A stretch of 64,000 bases of DNA, taken from assembly GCF_002900975.1 (NCBI RefSeq), contig NZ_PJON01000002.1, positions 620,001-684,000 on the forward strand, in the 5' to 3' direction. The notes beneath the pieces were generated by a model. It was given only the letters and a program-made list of their open reading frames with translations. It did no database searches and was not told the origin of the DNA. A program made the position numbers and the translations under genes. This stretch comes from Tabrizicola aquatica (GTDB lineage Bacteria; Pseudomonadota; Alphaproteobacteria; Rhodobacterales; Rhodobacteraceae). Position 1 is the first letter of the stretch, and every line of letters starts with the position of its first letter. Positions 20,334 to 28,673 of the stretch are shown here, piece by piece.

Positions 20334-22045
20334 CCGGACAGGATGCGCTCCACGGTCGCGCGGTCGAAGCAGGGCAGCTTTCGCCATATCTGAACGATCG
20401 GATGATCGTAGACCCGCCACGGTTCCTGCGCGAAACTGTCGTCGAAGGGCAGGCCGGGCAGCGGATAGCCCCGGTCCAGATACAGGACCCGTTCAAAACA
20501 CAGCCGCCCGTCCAGCAGCGCGGCGTAGTAGCGGGTGACGGTCGGAAAGCGTTCCGGCAGGCGGGGCATCACCTCGATCACCCGGCCGGAGGAAATGGAG
20601 ATATACTCCGCCTGATCAAGCGCCGTGGCGATAAGCCCGGCACGGGCAGGCTCTTCGAAGTCGGTCAGGCCAAGGGGCACGAAGGTGAAGGGGCCGGGCA
20701 TCTGGCTCCAGTCCCGTGCGGGGAAGGTCTGCCAGACGGGAAGGCCATCGTCCCAGGCAGTTTCGAAACCGATGGCGGTGTTCTCGGGCAGTTGGCGCAT
20801 CCATTCCGTGGCAAGAAGCCGGGGATGCTGGCCGTCGTGCAGTCGGATCGTGCCCCAGCCCCACCACAAGGACAGCGCCACGGCCAGCGCCGCCAGGGCT
20901 GGACGCGTCAGGACCGGCGCTGCCAGGATCGCCGCCAGCGGCAGGGCCGGCGCCAGATAGCGCAGGGCGCGGACCTCTCCCGTCGCGTTCAGCGCCAGAT
21001 GTGCGACGAGGGCGGCCAGGACGACCAGGGCAAGGGGGCCTGCCGGACGGCGCAAGAGGCCGGCCAGGGCAGCCAGGCCCAACACCGGCCCCGTGCCGAA
21101 CAGCAAAAGGTCGCGGGCCAGCGCCCAGGTGGGATAGCCAGCCTGCCAGAACCAGTTCGGCGGCGGATTGGGGTCAGCGATATAGGCGCGAACTTCGGCG
21201 AAATCCGCCAGCATGTCGGCAGACGGCCAAAGACCCCAGAACCCCGGCCCGGAGAAGGCCGATGGGTTGGCGATCCGATAGGTCAGAAGTGCGATCACAA
21301 ACCCGGTCAGCATCACCCCGGCCGCCCATGCCGACCCGCGTACGCGCCAGGCCAGCGCGACGACGACCAACGCAGGCAGTCCCAGCGCGACTGTCGTCAC
21401 CTTGCAGGCCCCCGCCAGCCCCGCCAGCAGCCCGGCTGCCGCCGCCTGCCCCATGCCTCCGGTCCCGCGGGCCAGCACGGCCAGGGGCAGCAGCGTCCAA
21501 AGGCACAGCGCCGCGAGCCAGGCATCGACGGTGTAGAAGTTCGCCAGTTGCAGCGAGGTCGGTGCCAGACCGGCCAGAGCCGCCGCCGCGAGGGCTGCAA
21601 CCGGTCTGGTGGTCAGTCGCAGTGCCAGAATGAACACGGCAAGGACACCGCTTGCCTCGACCGTCGCCGTCAGCATCCGTCCCAGCCAGAGGGTCGAACC
21701 CCAGTCGGTCAGCCCGATCGCGCGGCCAATAAAGGTGACCACCAGCACCGGCAGGTCGCCATAGACGTAAAGCCGGCCCTCGGCCCTGGGGTCCAGCGGC
21801 GAGTCGGGGCCGAACCAGATCTCCCACCAGCCGCGCCCCTCGGCCAAGGCCGCTTCGACCGCGCGCTGCATGTCCTGGGTGACAAAGACCATGTGGCGTT
21901 CGTCAGGGTGCAGGTTGGCCCAGCCGTCCCAGGCCGTGCCCGCCAGTCGCAGCCACAAGGCAGTGGCGAAGAGGGCGACAACAGCCAGAAGCACCGGAAG
22001 CGGAGGGTCAAATCGTGGTCCGGCCTGCACCGAAGACTCCTTCAT
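20324..22045 (-). CDS. GT39-like (GT-C fold) polyprenyl-phosphate sugar transferase A
   Basis: A 573-residue integral membrane protein with about 10-12 hydrophobic segments. After TM1 the first periplasmic loop carries HPDE (residues 46-49), the acidic motif expected for GT-C enzymes such as PMT/ArnT. A C-terminal soluble part follows. A paralogue with the same HPDE motif lies at 24167. Such enzymes take sugar from a lipid-phosphate carrier and place it on proteins or glycans outside the inner membrane. It is divergent from the beta-barrel gene. An ATG at 22078 is a possible longer start. Confidence 0.78.
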   Translation of the reverse strand: MKESSVQAGPRFDPPLPVLLAVVALFATALWLRLAGTAWDGWANLHPDERHMVFVTQDMQRAVEAALAEGRGWWEIWFGPDSPLDPRAEGRLYVYGDLPVLVVTFIGRAIGLTDWGSTLWLGRMLTATVEASGVLAVFILALRLTTRPVAALAAAALAGLAPTSLQLANFYTVDAWLAALCLWTLLPLAVLARGTGGMGQAAAAGLLAGLAGACKVTTVALGLPALVVVALAWRVRGSAWAAGVMLTGFVIALLTYRIANPSAFSGPGFWGLWPSADMLADFAEVRAYIADPNPPPNWFWQAGYPTWALARDLLLFGTGPVLGLAALAGLLRRPAGPLALVVLAALVAHLALNATGEVRALRYLAPALPLAAILAAPVLTRPALAALAVALSLWWGWGTIRLHDGQHPRLLATEWMRQLPENTAIGFETAWDDGLPVWQTFPARDWSQMPGPFTFVPLGLTDFEEPARAGLIATALDQAEYISISSGRVIEVMPRLPERFPTVTRYYAALLDGRLCFERVLYLDRGYPLPGLPFDDSFAQEPWRVYDHPIVQIWRKLPCFDRATVERILSGQD

Positions 22046-22168
22046 CTGGCGTCGCGCAGCCCGCGCTCGCGCCACCATCCTGCTTTTTCCATGGCTGGGG
22101 CGCCAAGGCGATTGGAAATATGCACAGGTGCTGATACCCTTCGGCAGATCGGTAGCCATGGCCCTGAC

Positions 22169-23161
22169 ATGTTGCACAGACTTGCCACGCGGATGACAGC
22201 GTTTCTGGGGGTGGCCCTGCTTTGTGCCGCCGGGATCGCACATGCCGACAACATCCCGGGTTCGCCGGCACAAGTGGTGCCGGAACTGACCGAAGCCGCG
22301 GCCGACCTGCAGGTTCGGTCGATCAAGGACAACATGCGCCCCCTGCGCGAACCTGGTTCGGCAGGGATAAGCATTTCCACATCGGGCGTGGTCGACGGGA
22401 TCGGCGGCAGCTTCGGGGCCGAGATGCCTTTGGCCCTGCGGCTGGACTATCGCGACCTGGACACGGATCGGCTGGATGGCTCGCTGATGGCCGGAAGCGT
22501 GCTTCTCGGCCGCGCGATCGGTGACCGGACGCTGCTTTTCGGCGGCCTGATGACCGAAAGGCTGGATACCGATACCCTGTACAATAATGGCTGGATCGAA
22601 GCGCAGGGCCTGGGCCTGGCGCTTGGCCTGGACTATCGGGCCAGCGACCGCCTGTTCCTGACCGGCATCCTGGGCCACATGGCGCTGGACTATGATGTCA
22701 GCCGCAATGGCGGGATCACCGGCAGCTTCGATGCCCGCCGGACCTTCCTTGACCTTAGCGGCGATTACCTGACCCGGGCCGGCAAGGCTGACCTGATCTT
22801 GGGCTTCGGTCTGCTTTACGTCACACAGAAGAACGACGGCTACGCGGAAAGCGGGGGCGCGCTGGTCGACGGTTTCACCAGCGACCGGCTGACGGGCAAG
22901 CTGTCTGCCCGCACCTTCTGGGGCCAGCCGGGCGACATGCGTCCCTACGTCGATGCCGAGGGGTTCTTCCGGCTTTCGGGCTCGACCGGGTTGCCGACCG
23001 CGCTTGATCCCGGGGATGAGGCCGATTGGTCGGCCCGGTTGGGCGTCGGGGTTCAGCAGAGCACGTCAGGCTCTGGGTTCGACGCCGGGATCGGTGCGAA
23101 TTTCGGTGACGACGCGTTCGAAGGGTTGGACGCCAAGTTGAGATACACGCTGCGATTCTGA
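22169..23161 (+). CDS. Outer-membrane beta-barrel protein (autotransporter-like)
   Basis: A 330-residue exported protein: signal peptide MLHRLATRMTAFLGVALLCA with cleavage near AHA-DN, a short linker, then alternating amphipathic beta strands (for example LFLTGILGHMALDYDV, KADLILGFGLLYVTQK) ending in the Phe-terminated strand AKLRYTLRF, the usual signature for BamA-dependent insertion. It resembles autotransporter translocator barrels, but no passenger domain precedes it. A second ATG at 22193 could be used. It is the first gene of the exosortase-linked run and ends 2 bp before it. Confidence 0.78.
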   Translation: MLHRLATRMTAFLGVALLCAAGIAHADNIPGSPAQVVPELTEAAADLQVRSIKDNMRPLREPGSAGISISTSGVVDGIGGSFGAEMPLALRLDYRDLDTDRLDGSLMAGSVLLGRAIGDRTLLFGGLMTERLDTDTLYNNGWIEAQGLGLALGLDYRASDRLFLTGILGHMALDYDVSRNGGITGSFDARRTFLDLSGDYLTRAGKADLILGFGLLYVTQKNDGYAESGGALVDGFTSDRLTGKLSARTFWGQPGDMRPYVDAEGFFRLSGSTGLPTALDPGDEADWSARLGVGVQQSTSGSGFDAGIGANFGDDAFEGLDAKLRYTLRF

Positions 23162-23163
23162 CC

Positions 23164-24174
23164 TTGCGTGAACAGTCCCTGGCCATTGGGCTTCCACTGG
23201 TGGTGCTTGCGGTTGGCTTTGCCCTTGCCGACACAGGCGCCGGTCGCGCCCTGGGTGATGCCGTTGCCACGGGTCTGGCCGGTCTGGCTGCACCGCTGCT
23301 GCGCATGCTGGAGCCGGGTTTGCAGCAGATCGGAACCGAGTTGCGCAGCCCCGAAGGTTGGGCCGTGCGGGTCAGCGAGGTCTGCGATGGTCACGGCCTG
23401 GTCATCTCGCTGGCGGCGGGGCTCGCGGCGCTTGCACCGGGATGGCAGAGCGGCCTGGTCCGGCTGGCGGTCGGTCTTGTGGCCATCCAATTCTTTAACC
23501 TGGTGCGGATCGTCGCATTGGCTGTGACGCTGGACGGTGCGCCCGCTGCCTTCGATCTGGTTCATGCCGGGGTCTTTCCCTATCTGACGGTCGCCTTGCT
23601 GGCGCTGTGCCTGTTGCCCCTTCGCCCGGCTGTGGGCCTTGTGGCACTGGCATTGCCGCTGGCTCTGCTGTGGTTGCCCTTTGCTGATACGCTTGCGGCC
23701 GTGTTCGTCCCTGCCGCCAACCTGGTGCTGTCGCTTTTGGCTGGGCCCGAGATTGGCGAACTCGCGCTGCGGACGGCCGGTTGGACGGTCGGCACCAACT
23801 TGTTGGCTTCGCCCGAGGGAGAGGCCGTGCGCCGCTTCCTTGCCCCGTTGCGTCCTGCCGACTTTGCCCTTGCGGTGCCGGTTCTGCTGGCCGCGGTGCT
23901 GCTGGCGCGGCGGCCACTCTGGCTGGCGGGCGCGATCCTCGCCATCCTTGCCGCGTTGTGCATCGCCGCCGTGGCAACCGTCTGGACCCTGGCCGAGGCC
24001 CGGGCCCCCGCGACGGTCCTTCTGCCCGATGGTGCCGGCGGGCTTGTCGCCCAGCCCTTTGCACCGCCGCAAACTGGGGTGACGCTTTTGCGACTTCTGC
24101 AAAGTGTGCTGGTGCATCTGAACCTGCTTGTCTTGCCGATGCTGATTCTGGCCAAGGGGGGATCGCGTGACTGA
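23164..24174 (+). CDS. Exosortase/archaeosortase-family transpeptidase (XrtH-like)
   Basis: A 336-residue polytopic membrane protein. The catalytic triad of the family is readable: Cys74 in EVCDGHG, Arg115 in FFNLVRIVAL and His134 in FDLVHAGVFPY, with the surrounding hydrophobic pattern of XrtH-type enzymes. These cleave C-terminal sorting tails of exported proteins and attach them to lipid or another acceptor. The 170-residue C-terminal part adds more membrane helices and is not part of the core. It starts with TTG 2 bp after the barrel gene and overlaps the next gene by 8 bp. The likely substrate is the Thr/Pro protein at 27900. Confidence 0.85.
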   Translation: MREQSLAIGLPLVVLAVGFALADTGAGRALGDAVATGLAGLAAPLLRMLEPGLQQIGTELRSPEGWAVRVSEVCDGHGLVISLAAGLAALAPGWQSGLVRLAVGLVAIQFFNLVRIVALAVTLDGAPAAFDLVHAGVFPYLTVALLALCLLPLRPAVGLVALALPLALLWLPFADTLAAVFVPAANLVLSLLAGPEIGELALRTAGWTVGTNLLASPEGEAVRRFLAPLRPADFALAVPVLLAAVLLARRPLWLAGAILAILAALCIAAVATVWTLAEARAPATVLLPDGAGGLVAQPFAPPQTGVTLLRLLQSVLVHLNLLVLPMLILAKGGSRD

Positions 24175-25795
24175 GGCCCGCCTGACCAGTTCCCGCTGGC
24201 TGTTTCCTGCCCTGATCCTGGTGGCCCTGGTGCTTCGCCTGCAGGGTCTGGATTGGGACGAGGGTCGCGGCCTGCATCCGGACGAGGGCAATCTGGTCCG
24301 CGCGGCGGCCGCGCTGGGCTGGGGCCGGCTGATCCCGGAGTTTCATGCCTATAACGACCTGGCGCTTTGGCTGCCAAAGCTGGTCGCCATGCCCTTCTGT
24401 GACGGCAGTGACACTGGCTGTCTGCGTCTTGTCGCCCGTGCGTTGTCGGCGCTGTTCTCGACGCTGGCTGTCCTGGCGATGGCGGGCATTGCGCTGCGTC
24501 TGGCAGGATGGTTGGCGATGCTGGCCACGGCGTTGCTGGCCGCGACCTCGGCGCCGATGGTCCAGTGGGCGCATTTCGGCACGACCGAATCGGCGCTTGT
24601 CCTGGTGGTCGCTGGCTTGTGGCTGCATGCCCTTCGCTGGCAGGGGGGAGAGATCACGACCGGGCGCATGGCCCTTGGCTCGGCCTTGATGCTGGGTTTG
24701 GGGTTCGGCTTCAAGTCCTCGGCCCTGGTGGCCGCTGTGATTCCGCTGATGGCGCTGGTGCTGAAGGGCAGGCCGGACGCCCTGCGGCTGAAAGCCCTGG
24801 CCTGGGCGCTGCCGCTTACCGCCCTGTTGGCGCTGGCTGCGGCGCCGTCACTGATCTTCGCCACCCAGGACTGGCTGGCGACGATGCAGTTCGAGAATGG
24901 CGTGGTCCAGGGCACGCTTCCCGTTTTCTGGACGCGGCAGTTTGAAGGCGGGTCAGGCCCGGTCTACCAGTTGCGGCAGTTGTGGGGGGCCGTGGATGGG
25001 GCCGGACTTCTGCTGGCGCTGGTGGGACTGGTTCTGCTGCGCGGGCGGCAGATCTGGGGGATCCTGCCCGGCCTGGCCTTTGCCCTGGTCTATGCCGGTC
25101 TGATCTTCGGCTGGCATGCCGCCTTCTTCCGCTATCTGGCACCGCTGTTCCCGGCGGTTCTGGTTCTGGCCGGCGTCGGTGCGGCAGTCCTTTTAAGCCG
25201 GCCGTCGCGGACGGGGAGGGCACTTGCCATGGCGGCAATGGCACTGATGGCGGTGACCGGGCTGGATCTGGCTGCAAGCTATCAGGCCCGCGACCCCCGG
25301 TTGAACGCCGAGGCCGCCTTGCTGGCGCGCGTCCTGCCGGGCGAGGTCGTCGCGATCGAGCCCTATGACACCCCCCTGACAGGAGGGTCGGAGGCCGTTG
25401 TCCTGCCGCTGGATGGGGGCGATGCGCTTGCCATCGCAACGCCGCTGTCTGGTGCCGACTGGCTGCTTGTCGCAAGCCGGCGAAACTGGGGTGTCCTGCC
25501 AGGAGTGCCGGGTTCCGCCCCGCTGGCCTGCAGCTACTACACCGCCCTGGTCCGGGGCGAACTTGGCTTTCGCGCAGTTGCAACTTTCCGGCGGGCTTCG
25601 CCCTTGGGCCTGCTGACCGAACCTGGCATCAGCGGCGAAGAAACCAGGGTCGTCTTTGACCGGCCGACCCTGATCCTGCTGCGCAACGACCTGCGTCTGG
25701 ATGCCGGCGCGATTGCGGCACGTATTGCGGCGGCACCAGACCCGGCTGCCTGCACACCAGCGGCCTTGGCCGAAGCCTGGGCGAGGCCACGATGA
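24167..25795 (+). CDS. GT39-like (GT-C fold) glycosyltransferase B
   Basis: A 542-residue membrane protein with about 11 hydrophobic segments. First-loop motif HPDEG is at residues 37-41; FGTTESALVLV lies in a later helix. It resembles the 20324 protein and dolichol-/polyprenyl-phosphate-dependent protein mannosyltransferases. Start GTG overlaps the exosortase stop by 8 bp and its end overlaps the YYY gene start by 4 bp, indicating tight co-translation. I infer glycosylation of the mucin-like protein, whose Thr residues are ideal O-glycan acceptors. Confidence 0.78.
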   Translation: MTEARLTSSRWLFPALILVALVLRLQGLDWDEGRGLHPDEGNLVRAAAALGWGRLIPEFHAYNDLALWLPKLVAMPFCDGSDTGCLRLVARALSALFSTLAVLAMAGIALRLAGWLAMLATALLAATSAPMVQWAHFGTTESALVLVVAGLWLHALRWQGGEITTGRMALGSALMLGLGFGFKSSALVAAVIPLMALVLKGRPDALRLKALAWALPLTALLALAAAPSLIFATQDWLATMQFENGVVQGTLPVFWTRQFEGGSGPVYQLRQLWGAVDGAGLLLALVGLVLLRGRQIWGILPGLAFALVYAGLIFGWHAAFFRYLAPLFPAVLVLAGVGAAVLLSRPSRTGRALAMAAMALMAVTGLDLAASYQARDPRLNAEAALLARVLPGEVVAIEPYDTPLTGGSEAVVLPLDGGDALAIATPLSGADWLLVASRRNWGVLPGVPGSAPLACSYYTALVRGELGFRAVATFRRASPLGLLTEPGISGEETRVVFDRPTLILLRNDLRLDAGAIAARIAAAPDPAACTPAALAEAWARPR

Positions 25796-27813
25796 TCGGC
25801 AGCCTGCCCCCGGAACAGTTGGCGGAAGCTGCGCGCTGGTTGATGCTGTTGGCGTTGGCTGGGGCGCTGGCGCGGCCGCTGGCGTTGCGGCTGATGCCGG
25901 CGGAAGGTGGCGGCTGGATCACCGGAAAGCTGCTTGGCTGGCTGGTCGTGGGCTGGGTGCCCTGGCTGCTGGCCTCGTTCCAGATCCTGCCCTTCGGCAG
26001 CGCCAGCATGGCCGGGCTGCTGCTTCTGGCGTTGCTTGCGCTCTGGTTCGGCCCCGGCCCGCGGGACTGGCGCGGCTTTCTGATGGCCGAGGCCGGGTTC
26101 CTGGTGATGTTCTGGCTGGGCCTTGCCGTGCGACTGCAGGCCCCGGACCTGACCGGCCTGGAGAAGTTCACCGACATGGGCTTTCTCACTGCGGTCATGC
26201 GGGCCGAGGTCATGCCGCCGCAGGATGCCTGGTTCGCCGGACACGGGTTGAATTACTATTACGTCGGCCAGGCGATGGTCGGGGCCTGGGGCAAGCTTGC
26301 CGGCATCGCCCCGGATCACACCTATCAGCTGGCGATGGCGACGATCTTCGGACTGGTGGCGCTGGGCGTGTTTCACCTGGTTGCACGCCTGGCTGTCCCA
26401 TGGGGCGCCCGGTTCGCGGCGGTGCTGGGAACAACCGGGGCACTGCTGGCGGTTTATGGCGGCAATGGGCACTCGGTCCTGTACACGCTGTTCCGCAGCT
26501 GGATGCCGACCACAAAGCCCGAGTTCTGGTACCCCGACTCCACCCGCTTCATCGGTTTCGACCCTGACGGGCCGGACAAGGGCTTTACCGAGTTCACCTC
26601 CTACGGCTTTGCCGCAGGGGATCTGCACGCCCATCTGGTGGCGACGCCGCTGTTCCTGCTGGCTGTGGCGCTGGTGCTGTCGATCCTGCGTCAGGGGCTG
26701 CGAGGGGTGATGCCCACTGCCCTGCAATCGGCCGCGTTCGGCTGGCTGCTGGGCCTGTCTTTCGCGATGAACAGTTGGGATCTGGCAATCATCGGTCTGG
26801 TGGCAACGGTCGCCCTGGCGGTGCTGCTGTCCCGGCCGACCGGGGGGGTGATGCCTTCGTTCGCGATCAGGGCCGATCACCTGGGGGCGTCGGCAGTGTT
26901 TGCGCTGGTCGCGGCGCTGGCCACGCTTGCCCCGTTCCTTGAAGGCTTTCGGCCCTTTGCGAACGGTGTGCTGCCGGTCGCGCAGCGTACGCCGCTCTGG
27001 CAGCTGCTGGTCGTCTACGCCCATGTCCTGCCGGCACTTGCGCTGATCCCCGCCCTGGCCATGCGCCGTGCAGCGGTTGGGCCGGTTTTGCCGCTGGCTG
27101 TCGTCGCGGTGGCTGGAATCCTGCTGGTCGCCATACCCGAGGTTGTCTACCTGAAGGACATCTACGGCGAGGATCATGCCCGCGCCAATACCATGTTCAA
27201 GCTTACCTTCCGGGCGCAGACCCTGCTGATGGTGGCGGCTCTGGCTGCTTTGGCCCCGGCCTTCGCGCGCGGGCGGGGGTGGACGCTGGCTGGTCTGGCC
27301 GCCATGCTTCCCCTGGGCCTGACCCTGACCTACCTGCCGCATGTCCACGCCCCTCCGTCGGTGATCCGCAACCTTGACGGACTGGCATTCCTTGGTGACG
27401 AGCGCGCGCTGGTCGTGGCGGCCGCCGGCCTTCCGCTCGGCCCGGGCGAGGCCCTGGTCGAGGCCTCGGGCCAGTCTTTCACCGGCTCATCCCGGGTCTC
27501 TGCCTTGACAGGCCAACCGGCCGTAGTGGGCTGGGCTGGCCACCAATGGCTGTGGCGCAACGATGTGGACGCGGCCTATGGGCGGGCGAATGACGTGGAC
27601 CGGTTCTATGTCACTCAGGACCGGGCCGAACGGTGCCGCCTCGCCCTGCGTTACGGCATCCGATACGTCGTCATCGGCCGGATCGAGCGTGAGCGGTATC
27701 CTGATCTGGACCTGCCAGGCCTGACCGCTCTCGGCGCATTGGTGCATGAAAGCGCTGGTGGGTTGATCCTGCGGATAGATCCCGGGGCATGTCAGGCGAG
27801 CGATTTGCAGTGA
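25792..27813 (+). CDS. DUF2298 / YYY-motif membrane protein (Chlor_Arch_YYY type)
   Basis: A 673-residue polytopic protein, about 12-14 hydrophobic segments, function unknown. Seen: EKFTDMGF at 124-131, PPQDAW at 142-147 and the diagnostic NYYYVGQ at 154-160, the signature of the uncommon DUF2298/YYY family, which was first described from Chloroflexota and archaea. A soluble C-terminal part (about 500-673) contains [21 protein letters not shown]. By fold logic it may be a GT-C enzyme, but this is not shown. Its start overlaps the preceding GT39-like gene and it precedes the mucin-like gene by 86 bp. Confidence 0.85.
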   Translation: MIGSLPPEQLAEAARWLMLLALAGALARPLALRLMPAEGGGWITGKLLGWLVVGWVPWLLASFQILPFGSASMAGLLLLALLALWFGPGPRDWRGFLMAEAGFLVMFWLGLAVRLQAPDLTGLEKFTDMGFLTAVMRAEVMPPQDAWFAGHGLNYYYVGQAMVGAWGKLAGIAPDHTYQLAMATIFGLVALGVFHLVARLAVPWGARFAAVLGTTGALLAVYGGNGHSVLYTLFRSWMPTTKPEFWYPDSTRFIGFDPDGPDKGFTEFTSYGFAAGDLHAHLVATPLFLLAVALVLSILRQGLRGVMPTALQSAAFGWLLGLSFAMNSWDLAIIGLVATVALAVLLSRPTGGVMPSFAIRADHLGASAVFALVAALATLAPFLEGFRPFANGVLPVAQRTPLWQLLVVYAHVLPALALIPALAMRRAAVGPVLPLAVVAVAGILLVAIPEVVYLKDIYGEDHARANTMFKLTFRAQTLLMVAALAALAPAFARGRGWTLAGLAAMLPLGLTLTYLPHVHAPPSVIRNLDGLAFLGDERALVVAAAGLPLGPGEALVEASGQSFTGSSRVSALTGQPAVVGWAGHQWLWRNDVDAAYGRANDVDRFYVTQDRAERCRLALRYGIRYVVIGRIERERYPDLDLPGLTALGALVHESAGGLILRIDPGACQASDLQ

Positions 27814-27899
27814 TGTGCCTTGCCATGCAGATCGGTTGCCTGATGCGGGTGTTCTCTGTTACGGTGATTTACGGTATTCATTCGGGTGGGGCTCGTCAG

Positions 27900-28670
27900 A
27901 TGACGCTTCGGGCGGGGTTGATCGGCGGCCTATCGGCAGCAGCCATTTTCCTGGTCGGTCTGCCCATTGCGGCGCAAACTGATGCTGTGTCCGAAACGCC
28001 GACCCCGACCCCGACGCCGACTCCCGCAATGACGCTCCTTTGGCCCGACCTGATCGGTGGGCTGGCCGGCCTTGCCGGATTTCTGGTGCTGATGGACGCG
28101 CGGGACAGTGATCCGCCGCCGATCCCGACCAGCACACCCATCCCGACCGAAGCGCCACCGACGGCGACACCGACCGTCACGGCGACACCGACGAACACGG
28201 TCACCCCGACACCGACGAACACGCCGACAAATACGCCGACGAACACAGCCACGCTGACGCCCACCAATACGCCGACGAACACGGCCACCCTGACCCCGAC
28301 GAACACGCCGACCAACTCGATCACCCCGACCCCAACAAACACGCTGACAGCGACGCCCACCAACACGCCAACTGATACGCCCACCGCCACGCCTACATCT
28401 ACGCCAGAGCCTCTGGCGGCTGGACGGGTGGCAATTGAATCGCCGACGCCGACCATCTCTGAGGTCCCCACCGAGACGCCCACCCAGGTGCCAGTGACGC
28501 CCACTCCGGAAGTGACGGTGACCGATACAGTGACGCCAACCTCCACGCCAGTGGACGTGCCGGTGCTGCCGGGTGCAGGCGGGCCGGGTGGGACACTGCC
28601 CTTCACCCTGATCGCGGCCCTGCTGGCCCTTGCCGGCCTGCTGCTTTGGGCCCGCCGCAGCCCGGGATAA
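27900..28670 (+). CDS. Secreted Thr/Pro-rich mucin-like protein with sorting tail
   Basis: A 256-residue protein: signal peptide (1-26, ending PIAAQ), TP-rich stretch (33-42), an internal hydrophobic segment (about 44-66, [20 protein letters not shown]), a Thr/Pro/Asn repeat region (74-170), a lower-complexity TP region (181-219), then a C-terminal tail: Pro/Gly-rich [12 protein letters not shown], hydrophobic helix (about 233-250) and basic ARRSPG. That motif-helix-basic plan is a sorting signal. The ATG at 27900 is chosen because a signal peptide begins there. It follows the exosortase-GT-YYY genes and is the likely exosortase substrate. Confidence 0.8.
   Translation: MTLRAGLIGGLSAAAIFLVGLPIAAQTDAVSETPTPTPTPTPAMTLLWPDLIGGLAGLAGFLVLMDARDSDPPPIPTSTPIPTEAPPTATPTVTATPTNTVTPTPTNTPTNTPTNTATLTPTNTPTNTATLTPTNTPTNSITPTPTNTLTATPTNTPTDTPTATPTSTPEPLAAGRVAIESPTPTISEVPTETPTQVPVTPTPEVTVTDTVTPTSTPVDVPVLPGAGGPGGTLPFTLIAALLALAGLLLWARRSPG
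28119..28409 (+). repeat. Low-complexity Thr/Pro/Asn-coding repeat
   Basis: Degenerate tandem repeats built from ACGCCGAC / AACACG-type 6- to 12-mers encode TPTNTPTNT-style units inside the mucin-like gene. This is a coding repeat likely to vary in copy number by slippage. It is not a CRISPR array: units are continuous, with no unique spacers. Confidence 0.85.
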
Positions 28671-28673
28671 GCG

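Noticed and set aside
28119-28409. Repetitive DNA that could look like a CRISPR or tandem-repeat array
   Set aside because: Repeats are continuous and in frame with a Thr/Pro protein; there are no unique spacers.
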